From Prostheceraeus crozeri (Eukaryota; Platyhelminthes; Polycladida; Euryleptidae), in assembly GCA_907163375.1 (NCBI GenBank), contig CAJQUW010006352.1, positions 1 through 64,000 of the forward strand: 64,000 nt of DNA, in the 5' to 3' direction. Of the stretch, positions 31,456 to 43,574 are shown one piece after another. How positions within the stretch are numbered: position 1 is the first letter of the stretch; every line of letters starts with the position of its first letter. The notes under the pieces were generated by a model that was not told the origin of the DNA, searched no databases, and saw only the letters and a program-made list of their open reading frames with translations. The translations under genes were made by a program, and so were the position numbers.

Positions 31456-33324
31456 TCACCGAAAAATAAATTTTTAAATTTTCCATTGGAAAATTTTCCA
31501 TTTGCATCACTCACTATCTACAGACAAATGACGAGCAGTTGTCTAATTCTGAGACTGTAAATATTCTACAAGTCAGATAAAAGCAGTTTTACACACTCAC
31601 CGCTATGCGACGTTAGTGAGACTGCCCGTAGGAGCAAGAGAAGATCGTTGACGATGCAACACTTCAGGGTGACAACAACAGAAATGTGGGGGGGGGAGAA
31701 TAGAAGTACCAAATAAGATAAAGATTATTGTAAAATGCTGTTTAAAATGTGAAATGTAAAACTATTTTTTTATTTTTTTATATGTTGTTTTATAGTTCAG
31801 TTCTCGTCCGTGAATACAGAAGATAGCGGGTAATTGGTAGTCTCGGTGTACAAAGTGGGTAATCTCGATAAAAAGTTTGAGAACCGCTGCTTTAGAGGCT
31901 TCTAATCTTCCTACAGCCACTGACAGGCTTCCTTCTTTCATTGGTGAACGCAGGCACAAGTAATGAAGCGTCATCATCTTCTCCAAAATTTGGCGAAGCC
32001 ACAAATAGAGAAAATTTGCGCCTCTGTCTATCTGAATCTAAGAATTTATGGATAGATATTATCTTACTTGCATTGTTGTAATGTATTTGTTATACTGCGT
32101 TTCTAGTGGCAGAGGACAAGCCGCTCTATCGAGCTAGGCGCACTCGGTCCAACTACCACGCATACACACAGATCTCAGTGATTTGCTGTGACCACATCCC
32201 TAGCGCATTGTGTAATTGCTTTACGATCCTGCATGCAGTCAACAGTTGAGCGCTGGCGGTTGGAGCGTATTTGAGAATAGTGAATTGATGCTGTAAAGTG
32301 TATGTTAAGTTGTAAACGTAAAGATGTTCTCAAAAACAAATGAAAAAATTATTTGAACCCTTTCTTTTATGAACGTACAAGTAATTATTTTTGGGTATGC
32401 GGCGATGGCCTCGCAGGCACGGAAATGACGCCACTGCAAATTGTGGCGTCACTCACTCCGACTTCGTCCTTTGGGAGGTACATTTAAGGGTGAGGAATCC
32501 TCTTTAGAATTTGCCAAAGATAATCCATTGTCTTTGGAATTTGCAAAATCATTAATCAACCACTAAATGAGCAAAATGATGACACAAAAATTCACATTTG
32601 AATTATCCAACCATGCTCCTTTTATAATAAACATCTTCTCGCATAAGCGTTAAATGGTCATCACCTGCGCGAGTTTTTGCTACTAAGTCATATAGTATCA
32701 TGCCCTGCTGAGCATGTTTCTCTACGTAATAAACTACGCCTCAATGAACCTAGAAAGAGGCTATATTGATCAGACCTTGACTACGAATGGAGGAATCCAA
32801 CCGCAAGATTTTGATAGGCCAGCATTTTTTTTCAAATATTCTTGCTGAAATTCATTTGTACTATACACATACATATATTTCGTACACTCCATTGGCATTA
32901 GCATACGACTGCCATTTGTAGAGCCCATGCACGGTTTTTAAAAGCAGTGTATGCTTGGGTGACATATGTGTACGTATGTACATGTAGCATGATCAATAAT
33001 TGTAGCAAAATCATTTCTATCTTGTTCGACTTTTTTCTTGATAGTTGCAATGCACTTACAGACCGTTGACTTTTGATGAAATGAGGTAATGTCGGTCAAA
33101 TCATCAATAAATCAAATTACTGTTTAATTACACAAAAGAAAAGCTTCAATGGTTTGTTATAGCTGTATTCGCTCTTCAATACTCATATGAATTGTAGAAA
33201 GTGAATCATGATTCCTTATTATTAAACAAATGAGTTGTATGCAATACTATACATTTACATGTAAAATTTTGTTATGTAGTGCGAAGTAGTAACCCCGTGG
33301 CAGACGCAAGGACAAAATGTGAAA
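31456..33324. other. Gene-poor spacer between elements
   Basis: AT-rich, apparently single-copy DNA. I find no convincing ORF, RNA gene or Polinton part. It is the right-hand continuation of the palindromic element's target site. The only structure seen is a possible hAT end near 31,880 and a G run at 31,689. It may be the nearest thing to host DNA in the window. Confidence 0.5.
31870..31889 (-). mobile_element. Possible hAT transposon terminus
   Basis: On the minus strand CAGCGGTTCTCAAACTTTTT resembles the terminal repeat of many hAT elements. I found no partner terminus or 8-bp duplication in the window and no transposase, so at most a truncated or very small remnant. Confidence 0.35.
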
Positions 33325-35460
33325 TGATGAGTCATCATGCTGACTCAGCCCCCCCTCTGGAAGGAAGGTGAGGGAGAGGGCCAAGGATGTGTTGGGAGGA
33401 ATGGGTCCGAGAGGAAGAAACCGGTCTCCCCCTTCTCTGGAAGGAAGGAAGGAGTTTTCGGGTAAGGGATGGGAAGAAAGGTGATAGGAATGTGTGAGGG
33501 ATAGAGTTGGAAAAGGGTGGGTGTTGATGGTGTTGGGATGAGAAAAGTTGGAAATCGTCATGAAGGAGGGTTTGGATGTGAAAGTGGAGTTTAGATGTGG
33601 AATCTGCTTGAAATGTTGGGTGGGGAAGGAAGGCGGGAGGAGTGATGAGGCAAGGGGTGGAGCGTCAGAGTTGGAAAAAGGCGGGTGTTGATGGTTTTGG
33701 GATGAGAAAGGTCGTTTTTCGACAGGAAGGAGGTCTCGGATGGGTAAACGGAGTGCAATTTCGGACGTTTGGTCAATTTTGGGTTAGGAAGGATGTTTCC
33801 AGCGACATCGGAGGGAAAAAGTTTTGAAGACCCCTCACCCCCCTCCTGTCAAACTTCCAACTTTGGTGTGAGAGATCGTAGAAAGTCGTGCAATAGCTCA
33901 TTTGAAAGCTAAGAATGAGAAAAATGCAGTGGAAAGCTCAGTTTGGTCCACTTTTCCTGGGTTTAGGGAGGAAAATGCAGGAAAACGTCAGAGTTGGAAA
34001 AGTCAGGTTTAGGATGTTTTGGGATGAGAAAGTCCATTTTTCGACATGAAGGAGACCTCGGATGTGAAAGTGGAGTTCAGATGTGGAATTTGCGTGAAAT
34101 GTTGGTTGTGGAAGGAAGGCGGGAGGAGTTTTCCTGGGAGGCAAGGGGTGGAGCGATAGAGTTGGAAAAAGGCGGGGTGTGGTGGTTTTGGGATGAGAAA
34201 GTCCATGTTTCGTCATGAAGGAGACCTTGGATGGGAAAACAGAGGCCAGATTCGGAATCTACGTGAATTTTTGGGTCTAAGAACGCCTTCCCAGCTCAAT
34301 CGGAGAGAAAAAATTTTGAGGACGCCCCCCACCTCCTGCCAAACTTCCAACTTTGGCTCCAGAGATGGTAGAAAGTCGTGCAATAGCTCATTTCAAAGCT
34401 AAAAGTGAGAAAAATACAGTGGAAAGCTCAGTTTGGACCACTTTTCCTGGGTTTAGACAGGAAAATGGCAGGAAAACGTCAGAGTTGGAAAAGTCAGGTT
34501 TCGGATGTTTTGGGATGAGAAAGTCCATTTTTCGACATGAAGGAGTGCTCGGATGGGAAAATGGATTGAAAATTCGGACGTTTTGGTCAATTTTGGGTCT
34601 AGGAACGTCTTCCCAACTCCATCGGAGAGAAGAAGTGCTGACCCCTCCCTCGACAGCGATCTTCCAACTTTGGTTCCAGAGATGGTAGAAAGTCGTGCAA
34701 TAGCTCATTTCAAAGCTAAAAGTGAGAAAAATGCAGTGGAAAGCTCAGTTTGGACTAATTTTCTTGGCTTGAGGGAGGAAAATGGCAGGAAAACGTCAGA
34801 GTTGGAAAAGTCGGTTGTTGGATGTTTTGAGATGAGAAAAGTCGTTTTTTGACAGGAAGGAGGCCTCGGATGGGAAAACGGAGCGCAAATTCGGACGTTT
34901 TGGTCAATGTTGGGTCTAGGAACGTCTTCCCAATCCAATCGGAGAGAAAAAGCTCTGACCCCCACCTCCCTCCTACGAAACTTCCAACTTTGGTGTTAGA
35001 AATCGTAGAAAGTCGTGCAATAGCTCGTTTGAAAGCTAAGAATGAGACAAATTCAGTGGAAAACATGGCTTTTTCCACTCTGCTTTCGTTTAGAAGTGAG
35101 ACGTCATTGAAATTTTTTCAACATTTTTTTCCGAAAAACGACAGAGTTAGAATGCTTACGAAAATCGCTCTAGCGGGTGAAGCAAGCCTCGGACGGGAAA
35201 ACAGAGACCAGATTTGGAATCAGCGTCAAATTCTGCATCGGCATGGTAAATTTGAAAGCCATCGGAGAGAAAAATTTTCATCATTTTTCCGAAAAACGAC
35301 AGAGTTAGAATTTTGCGATGGCTGTGGGCTGTAGAGCCAAAACGAAGCATCGGATGGGAAAACGGAGGACAGATTTGGATTCAGCGTCAAATTCTACACG
35401 GAATTGGTGAATTTTCAGCTCAATCGGAGCACTAGAAGCGGAGATAGACGGATTTGAAGA
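33325..35460 (+). repeat. Element A left terminus, ~300-bp subrepeats
   Basis: Subrepeats with 'GAAAGTCGTGCAATAGCTC', 'CGTCAGAGTTGGAAAAG' and 'GATGAGAAAGTCCATTTTTC' recur at roughly 33,880, 34,370, 34,690 and 35,010, each following a C-rich run. Toward the inside they grade into the variant used by the palindromic element. ORFs here in all frames follow the repeats. Confidence 0.75.
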
Positions 35461-35475
35461 TCTGGATGATGGGTA

Positions 35476-35509
35476 TTACGTCATCAGCTGATCGCCACAC
35501 ACTATATAA
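35476..35509 (+). promoter_or_regulatory. CRE/E-box plus TATA promoter, element A
   Basis: TTACGTCATCAGCTGATCG and TATATAA in the same order and spacing as in the palindromic element (10,641-10,674). Conservation of this block between two distinct elements supports a real promoter near the left terminus, reading inward. Confidence 0.6.
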
Positions 35510-35995
35510 GCTGGGAACCGACATAGACTTGTCATTTAGAGGAGAGCGATTGTCAAAGGTAGGTCGTCTCTCTGAGCTCCGATGATAGCTTCGGACATTC
35601 CAAATTCCGGGTTTCTGTAAGAAACCGACTTAGAAGATTTCATTGCTGAAGTCAGCTTAGGCGTCAGACTTAGAGGTTCGTCAGGAGATGGCCTTCGTCT
35701 CCAGGCCATAAAAGACTCCAAAACTTTAAAGGCTTGTAACTTTGTTTCTACAAGTCCGTTTGACTTGATTCAAAAAAGGTTCGGTGGCTGTTGACCTGCC
35801 CTAAGTGATAGACTACTTACAACATTTCATAAGTAGTACTAAAAAGTTGAAAAATTTAAATTCACTAGTTTTGGAGGTTTTCTGGGGTTTTCGACCCTGC
35901 TGAAGTCAATGAAAGCATTTTTAATGATGTCTGAGCCAGTCTTCTCATGGTATAAGCGGCTTTTCACTGAAAGCGAGCAAGACACGGAGAGTTTT

Positions 35996-36190
35996 GCTGT
36001 AATATTCCACTGACAGGGTGTTCCTTCGGGACGGCGGACGATGCCGTAGTGATAAGTGTGGCAAGGGAGTGTGTCATATTTTAGACCGAAACCGCTGGGA
36101 CAACTCATGTCTCATGTTGGGCATTTGACACAGTTCTCAACGTAGCACTTTGAACGCCAATCGGTTGAGTCTTAGCTATCTTGTCATGGG
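35996..36190 (+). repeat. Structured leader module type 1, element A
   Basis: Nearly the same as 11,161-11,350, including the UUCG hairpin. Upstream flank from the TATA box onward is also shared, so the promoter and module form one inherited block. Confidence 0.5.
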
Positions 36191-36347
36191 TGGCCTCTAA
36201 ACATCTCCATTGCAAAACGCTGGTGAATCAAGCTGTTTACGGCTTGATATCAAGCTGATCAAAGCAACGACTTGCTTCCTCTTACCAACTCCACCGGTTT
36301 TCATGTCTGGCGATCAAGTCATGGACGGTGCAAGTCACGGAGATTTT

Positions 36348-36535
36348 CGGTGTCATACTTCCTGTGGGTGGGCGTTCTTTCGAGACAGCGGTGAAGTCCG
36401 TAGCGATGAGTACTGCACGGGACGTGGGCAATGGTAATCCTTGTGAAACCTCTCTGCGTCATGTTTCCAAGTGGTTGCCTTTCGTCTCAACGTTGTACTC
36501 TGACCGCCAGGGCGACATTTAGCTATCTGCCACAG
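36348..36535 (+). repeat. Structured leader module type 3, element A
   Basis: Opens CGGTGTCATACTTCC and has GCGTTCTTTCGAGACAGCGG. Here the pair closing the UUCG loop is T-A, where modules 1 and 2 have C-G, a compensatory change. It is followed by sequence matching 13,200-13,330 of the palindromic element. Confidence 0.5.
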
Positions 36536-36744
36536 GTTACCTCAAAATCTCCATTGCACTTGTCTCCCAACAGTTGGCCAACCATGCGAGAATGAACCAT
36601 CAGTTCTTTTAAGAACTGTCTCTATCACGGAGACGAAATGATGAAGGGATGAAACGGGAGGACATTCATGCGCCACACGCAACACATCACAGACTTCTCT
36701 CTTCGCTAGTGAACAAGCTCTTGTCAGTGTCGTCAGAAACTTTG

Positions 36745-37295
36745 TCATGTTGTACAAAAGTTTTACTGCGACACAGGTTGATGTATAGTTAGAAAGTTTG
36801 ATCATGGCGTTTTATGAAACACAAGTGTCATGAAATGCAGGCGTTAGTGTAGTCAAATAGTTTTACTGCGACACATGTTTGTAAAAGTAAAGTTTGATCA
36901 TTGAAGTTTTACGAAACACAAGTGTCATGAAATGCAAGCGTTAGTGTAGTCAAATAGACTGCGACACACGTTTGTAAAAGTAACGTTTGATCATTGAAGT
37001 TGTATGACTGAGCGAACTCATCACAGCACTAGAAAGTTTTATCGAAAAGGTTTTACTGCACAGTGTAGATTGTCTTGTAACTTACTCTCACAGTGTTAGA
37101 AAGTTTTATTGGAGACATTTGCCAAATGTTCCCCTATTAGAAAATTCAAACTTCATGACTGTTAGATTAGCTTCATCAGGTTTACTAAAAGCAGTTTTCT
37201 ACTGCAGTGAGACTGAGAGTTTGGAATGTTATATGAAAACAGTGTTCACTACAGCACTAGAAAGTTTAGCACAACACAAGTGTCATGAAAAAATA
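36745..37295 (+). repeat. ~107-bp tandem repeat, element A
   Basis: About three units containing AAACACAAGTGTCATGAAATGC, GCGTTAGTGTAGTCAAATAG and GTTTGATCATTGAAGTT, grading into degenerate 'AGAAAGTTTTAT' copies. It occupies the place the AATAAA array has in the palindromic element and has no coding content. Confidence 0.65.
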
Positions 37296-37297
37296 CT

Positions 37298-37750
37298 TTA
37301 TTTGCTCTTTGCTTTAACATCATTGAAACCCACTTTACTAATAGCAATGACAATATGGTTTATTTTATTCAGAAGCAAATGATCGCCGTAACCATGAAAG
37401 TTGTCCATCCGAGAAATAATCTTCCGCAGATGTCGTGTATGAAACTCAGAAGCATCAGTAACATATTCTTGTCCATAGGAACGAAATTGAAAGTCAACAC
37501 TTTCCGCTGCTTCACCTTGTGGAAAATGAATGTAATTGACATGTGCAATTAAGTGACCCTTGATGAGACTGTCTTTGAAATAAGACATCAACTCCGTAAA
37601 TATTTCTCGTGTGTAGTCTAAACATGTTTCCAATTCTGTCTCCTCCCTTTGAAACTCAAGGATGTAATCTTGTATTAAACTTTCGAAGCTCTCTTGATGA
37701 AAACGAATCGTACAATCATCATGTTTCAATGTATTGACTTCAGGTGCCAT
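37298..37750 (-). CDS. PolB-N-like stand-alone protein 1, element A
   Basis: 150 codons from the ATG at 37,750 (MAPEVNTLKHDDCTIRFHQ), preferred because the homologues start at the same place. Pattern: '-RFHQESFESLIQDYIL-F', 'ELMSYFKDSLIKGHLIAHV', 'FQFRSYGQEY', 'FHTRHLRKIISRMDNF'. The same pattern occurs in three other small ORFs here and in the N-terminal part of element A's PolB (about 39,720-40,300). It may help assemble or regulate the polymerase. It lies divergently from the TATA promoter at 37,891. It looks whole. Confidence 0.55.
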   Translation of the reverse strand: MAPEVNTLKHDDCTIRFHQESFESLIQDYILEFQREETELETCLDYTREIFTELMSYFKDSLIKGHLIAHVNYIHFPQGEAAESVDFQFRSYGQEYVTDASEFHTRHLRKIISRMDNFHGYGDHLLLNKINHIVIAISKVGFNDVKAKSK

Positions 37751-37890
37751 GGTTGAGTCTATTGCTAAACAACATTTTTTGCCTAACACGATTTCAATAA
37801 CGCGTTACAATTGTGCGTGCGCACATCGGAAACTCTAGCTCGTCTGTGATTGGACGAGAGGTCTCATCCATTCACCGCTTAGGAAAATCT

Positions 37891-37898
37891 TATAAAAG
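37891..37898 (+). promoter_or_regulatory. TATA box upstream of the PolB transcription unit
   Basis: TATAAAAG, with a start region ~30 bp on and AAGGTGAGT (a consensus-like splice donor) at about 37,940. Module 2 and the PolB leader follow. Confidence 0.55.
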
Positions 37899-38037
37899 GA
37901 AGTGCACCACCTCTGTTCTTCACATTTATCTTTCACAAGGTGAGTGTCGGTGAGCTCCTGCTATCAGGTTGTTTTGACTTGCTATCAAGTTGAATAGTCT
38001 CTTGCTATCATATCTTCTGCTAATAAAACATATCATC

Positions 38038-38230
38038 GCTGTAATACCTCCTTTGCTCGAGCGTTCCTTCGGGACGGCGGGTACTGCCGTAGAAGGATTG
38101 CGTTGCATGGGTTTAACTTCGTTTGTCAGACCGAAACCTTTGAGCCGTTGCTCATGTTGGGCGTTCGACTTCATACTCAACGTGACGCTTTCTCTCGCCA
38201 AGTCAGAGTACTTCAGCCATTCGACAAAGG
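38038..38230 (+). repeat. Structured leader module type 2, element A
   Basis: Very similar to 11,839-12,030, with the CCTTCGGG hairpin and the donor-like end CGACAAAGGTTAGT. It sits in the PolB 5' leader, which supports a role in that transcript. Confidence 0.5.
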
Positions 38231-38389
38231 TTAGTCTTTATGATATGGAGTAGAGCGAAATGGAATTCATTAGATGTCACTTCAATGATTGTTCCCATGA
38301 GAAACGTTGACTAGGCAAATGAAACGATTCTCATCTTTCCTTTTCAATGATTGAAATCTGCTAACGTAATCTGCAATCGACTATCTACC

Positions 38390-39190
38390 ATGGAATTGAC
38401 AAAAATTGAGAACTATCGAATTGCTGCTGAGATGGAGAAGGCTACCATCGAGCAATCTAAGTATTTGTAACAAGGTTGACTCTATTACTAACATCAGTAG
38501 GGTAGACATCCTCATTAAAATCAAGAGCCCTTCCCTTATTTTGTTCATGTTTAAACCGAATCCAAATTTTACCTCTGCTTATCTCTGCTGTCATTCTTTT
38601 TCAGTGCATGAATGTATTCGTAACGGGGAACCCGTCCCTGAAGGAGCAATCGGGCAAGCTTACGAGCGGCTCGGAAAGCGTAAGTACCCTCACCTATGAG
38701 AGTTGGAATGTCATGTTTTAGCACTTCTGTATCCGTATAGCTTACTCTCTATCATTATTATCTCCGCAACCTCTAATCTAATCTCTCTTTCCTCTCTACA
38801 GATATGGCAAAGATGAAGAAGTGGGAGGAAGCCGCGAGGCGGAGATTCGAAGCCGAATTTCCGGCCCTACCTTCCCGCCCATCTACCTCCGCCCAAGGTG
38901 CGACCCCTTTCTCGGGCATTGTCATCGCCCAACTCCACCGCCAGCTCCGGTACCTGCACCCGTCCCTGCGCCAGGCCCTGCTCCTCGTCACCACATCCCT
39001 CCAACACCGAAGCCTAGGACCCTTCCACCCTCGGCTCGCGGTCCACTCCTACCTCCTCCGCGTTCATGCTTGCTGCCGGAGATCAATTCATTAGATGGTA
39101 AGTAATCATGATTGGGAAATAGGGGGCTAAGACGTCAAACTTGAAATGATGATCATGTTACTAATCTCTTTTCTCTTTTTCTCAACAGAT
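38390..39190 (+). other. 5' exons of the PolB transcription unit
   Basis: An ATG at 38,390 opens MELTKIENYRIAAEMEK. Downstream is CTTTTTCAG with an open stretch (VHECIRNGEPVPEGAIGQA) that ends at GTAAGT. Next are CTCTCTACAG, a Pro/Arg-rich stretch (PTPPPAPVPAPVP), a second GTAAGT (about 39,100) and TTTCTCAACAG (about 39,189). These paired donor/acceptor-like sites suggest a spliced 5' region. The protein role of this part is unknown. Boundaries are by eye. Confidence 0.45.
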
Positions 39191-42100
39191 CTGGCGGTCT
39201 ATCTCCTGGACGGCGACGTTCCCTCCCGTCCCATCATCCCTGCATCGCCACCACCACCTGCAGCGGTCGAATTCTCTCTCCTTTCCGTCAAGTCGGTGGA
39301 GAGGCTGTTGGAGCAGGAGGAGTTGGAGATAGTGGGAGAGGAGAGGGAGATGGAAGTCGAAGAGGAGGACTTTCGATGCCAGCGGTGTGACAGGGTCTTT
39401 GCCTCAGCCTACAGTTTGAGACGTCACACCGCTGGCCATGCCTGCAGGGGAGGAAAGCGTCGACCATCCCTCAACGGCCCAAGTGTTAAGGTTGTGGACG
39501 TACGTTCTACAACAGCACCAACTTGCGAGTCCACATCGAGGGCGGTTCCTGTGGCAGTGTGAGGCAACCACCAACGTCATCAGGTAGGAAGCATCCTTCA
39601 TCGCACGTCGGCTTTTCCTGTTCTTTGTGTCGGAAGACCTTTCCTACAGAGTTTGTTCCTTCTTCGCACACACTCTGTCACACTCATCCCACTGAGCTTT
39701 ACACTGACAACAACGTCACTCTAAGGCTGAGCAAGTTTTCCCTTGAGAGGCTCGTTCGCGATTATGAGTTAGAAAGCTCTGAAGCTGTGCAAGACATTCA
39801 TCCTTTCCTGATGAATAATATAGGCTTAATTCATCAAATGTTGGCGAGTTTAGATAGATTTTTACTTAAGGGAATGTTCTATCTCACTGCTCGTTTCAAT
39901 AAGGTAGACAGTAGCACGGGAGAAGTAGAGTCCACTGTGACCATTAGGATAGCCTCCTGTGCTGCTGATCTCATAGGTCATGTAAGCGAGTGGATAGAGA
40001 GACATGCGACCTATCTCGTCAGCAACTTAAATAAATTTAATGAAAGAGACAGCGGTCTGGTCTTTGATGGGATAGAGAAGGTAGACATTAAAATTGATCT
40101 TTTAGAAAATTTACAAGGGAGTGGTTGTTTCACCCTCCCCAAAGCAGTGGCTGACAAAAAGGCGGTCATCAATGTAGAGTGTCAGTCCCAGTGTTTCAAG
40201 TATGCCGTCCTCTCCATTCTTCACTACAATGATATAAGGGTACATCGTGAACGAATCACTCACTATCGTGAATGGGAGGATGAGCTTAAGTTTGACGGGT
40301 TAGATGTCAACACATTACATTTTAAAAGCATCGCCCAATTTGAAAAATTGAATAACATTAAGATTGTCATCCATCTGTGGGAAAAGGTCTGAAGGGCGTT
40401 AGGTATAATAATCGCCAAAGTAACTTCGACCGGGTTGTCAATCTCCTCCTAGTCTATAGCGACAACCACCCAGAATGGCATTATTGCGGCATTCCTAAAA
40501 TTTCAAAGTTATAACATCATCAAGCAACCTATAGGAACAATTTCTACTACTGTGATCGCTGCACACGGCGCTTTAGGTCAAAACCATTTTTTGAAGAGCA
40601 TAATGAGTGGTGCTCTCGGGGTAAACTTCAAATGGAAGTCATGCCAAAAGATAAATTTTATAGGTATGAAGAAAACGGCAATGAGCTCAGTCCCATATGT
40701 ACCATCTATGCGGACATTGAATGTTATATTGAACAAGAAGATCAAAGTCATGAGCCAGCAGCCATTGCCTGTTATGAAGTCTGGCATCCATATTATAGGA
40801 ATCAAAATAAAATGCATGTGTGGCAAGGCGAGGAGTGCGTTGAAAACTTCCTCAACTTTTTAGATAGGAAAGCCCGTTTTCATCAACGCTATGAAAGGGA
40901 GCTGACTAAGAAACCCATGTGCTTCACAGAAGCCGATAAAATCAAGTTTGATAGGACCACGGAATGTCCCCGCTGCTGTTCATCCTTTGATGATCAGCAT
41001 CATAAGAAAGTGAGGGACCATTGCCATCTCAGTGGCAAATTTAGGTCTGCCTTATGCAGTAAATGCAATATGAAACTTAGGCTCAAACGGCGAACGCTCC
41101 CCGTCAACTTTCATAGCTTTAAATGTTATGATGCTCACATCATCATTTGCCATGGATTCGGTAAAATGAAATCCTGGACATCCAACATGATTGCACAAAG
41201 TAAGGAAAAATTTATGTGCATCACTGCTAAAGTCCAAGTCGATAAGACGAAGGAGGGGAAGGAAGCCTGTCTTCTATGACATAAAGTTTCTAGACAGTTT
41301 CCAGTTTATGTCTTCTTCCTTAGCCGCGTTGGCTAATAATTTAGAAACACTTCCCCTCACTCAACATTTAAAGAAAGACTATCCCAACATAAGTGACAGT
41401 CTGATACGACGGAAAGGGGTGTTTCCTTATAGTTATTTTAGTTCAATGGATACATTGAAAGAAACATCCCTTCCGTCCATCGATAAATTTAAAAATGATT
41501 TGACGGGTGAGGACTGTTCGCTGGATGATTATAGGCATGCAGAGCAAGCATGGTTTGAATTTAGGTGTCGCACTTTTGGTGACTGCATGCTTGCCTACTT
41601 AAAATTAGACGTCTATCTGTTGGCTGACGTGTTTGAGACTTTTAGGAAAGTCACATTAGAACAGGACGCCTTAGACCCCGTCCATGTTGTTAGTCTACCT
41701 GGTCTGTCCTATCAGGCAGCCTTCAAGATGACGAAAGAGAGCATTCATTTACTGAAAGATGCAGAAATGTACACGTTATTTGAACGTGGTATTAGGGGAG
41801 GCTTAACATTTGTCAACAAACATGTTGTCAACAGCACCCAAGACATAGGATCGACCACGTATTTAATGTACATAGACCAAAATAATTTGTATGGGAGTGC
41901 ACTCTCCAAGTCTTTGCCACAGTCGGACTTCCAATGGGTAGAGCCCCATGACATTGAATACTTCTCCAATCCAGCACACATCATGGCACTGGGAGATGAG
42001 GCCGACATAGGTTATTTATTTGAAGTCGACCTCATCTATCCAGACTGCATTAAGAATAGAACAGTTGATTTTCCTCTCGCACCCGAATCTGGCATAGTCA

Positions 42101-43218
42101 GTCCAGATATGTTCTCTCCCTTTATGGAAGAACACAATAAGCAGTATCAGGCGGAAAATGACTTAAAGTATAAAGCCACTAGGAAGTTGTTGCTCACCCA
42201 ATTAAACAAGCAGCATTACATCGTGCACTATTCCATCCTCAAATTCTATCTAGGTATGGGGATGCAACTTGACAAAGTCCATCGCGCTATCCAGTTTAGG
42301 CAGAAGCCCTTTCTAAAACCGTATATAGAATTTAATAGCAAGAAACGGGCTGAATCCAAGAATCCTTTCGAAAAGGACTTCTTTAAATTTAAGAATAATG
42401 CCCGCTTTGGTAAAACCATGGAGGATGTAAGAAAGCGCATGGACTATCGTATCGCAACTGATCCGGAAACGAGTATCAAGTTATGTCGCTCGCCGTTGTT
42501 TTGCCACCATGATGTCATTTCCGAAGACATCACTGGTTTTAAAATGTTAAAATCTAAGGTAGAACTTTGTAAGACGATTTATGTCGGTCAAGCCGTCTTG
42601 GATCACTCCAAGTTAGAAATGTACAAGTTATTTTACCACACTTTCAAGACATGTCCACTTCTCCAACGTGTGCAATTAGTAGGAGGCGATACAGACAGCT
42701 TCTTCCTAGTTTTGACAACCATGAGCCAAGTCAAGCAGGAAGATATTTTGAAATATTTAGCACCCAAGTTTGATAGTTCCAACTATCCCACTGACCATCC
42801 GCTTTACTCAACCTCAAATAAAGCGAAGCTTGGCTGCTTCAAGGATGAGTGTGCCGGCAAACAGATAGAGGAGATGATCTTGCTTCGCCCCAAGATGTAC
42901 TCCATGAAGCTAAAATCCTCAGAGCTTTCTATAAAACGGGCGAAAGGCATCTCGAAGTCAATCGTTAGAAAAATGACACATAGGGACTATCAAGATGCCT
43001 TAGATTCTCTTAAAATTAAAAAAGTAGAAATGACCATTTTAAAATCTCAGTCGTATCAAGTCAGAACAACGACGTTTAGGAAACGAGGTCTCTCAGCTTG
43101 GGAAGACAAGCGATGCTGGATGAGTCCAAACCACTCATTACCGTACGGCCATCCAGACACTCATCTATCTCCACCCAAGAGACAGAAACTTTCTCTTCCT
43201 CCGTCCGGCGATATCTGA
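39190..43218 (+). pseudogene. Protein-primed family B DNA polymerase with zinc fingers, element A
   Basis: From the 5' side: C2H2 fingers (FRCQRCDRVFASAYSLRRH; FSCSLCRKTFPTEF); the PolB-N domain (LRLSKFSLERLVRDYEL); a finger-like CDRCTRRFRSKPFFEEH; exonuclease motif I (IYADIECY); a Cys/His insert (CPRCCSSF...VRDHCHLSGKFR); polymerase motif A (MYIDQNNLYGSALSKSLP); motif B (FKNNARFGKTMED); and motif C (GGDTDSFFL). These are the hallmarks of Polinton polymerases that start replication from a terminal protein. The polymerase half has its catalytic residues. The gene is broken in roughly three to five places. Confidence 0.9.
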
Positions 43219-43555
43219 TGATGAATGCTTCCTCTCTGTTGTGGTTAATGTTTTGCCTTTTCGCTCCATGGCGTTTTCTATGGGGGTGTTGTGAGTGAGT
43301 GCCTTGTAACATGCGTCCAACTCCTGATCACTTCATATCATGACTTTCATATCAACTGGTTTTCCTGACTTTGTTTTCTCCCTGCACATGAGTGACTTTG
43401 TTTTCTCCGGTGATGTGAGCCATAAAAACTTTGTTTTCTGCTACCATCAGTATTAACTATGTATGACTGTGATGAAATGTCTTTCATTCAAAAACATAAC
43501 ATGTACAGACTGTCTCGTTTTTCTTTTGACATAAAGATGGGATTCTCACTCAATA
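43219..43555. other. Non-coding 3' region of PolB
   Basis: No ORF of note. Repeated words 'GACTTTGTTTTCTCC' and 'ACTTTGTTTTCT' (43,370-43,440) form short direct repeats. It leads into the AATAAA mini-array. Confidence 0.5.
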
Positions 43556-43574
43556 GACAGAAGTAAAAGTTTTG

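Noticed and set aside
31762-32004. 80-codon minus-strand ORF as a transposase piece
   Set aside because: No transposase motif is visible; only the nearby hAT-like terminus hints at a transposon.
33247-33324. Left flank of element A as the missing end of B's structural gene
   Set aside because: A weak resemblance (a short 'CHGVTT' stretch) is too short, and a large part of the gene would still be unaccounted for.
33591-35350. Many ORFs in the termini of element A (mirrored at 49.3-50.8 kb)
   Set aside because: They are frames through ~300-bp tandem subrepeats, present on both strands and without recognisable domains.
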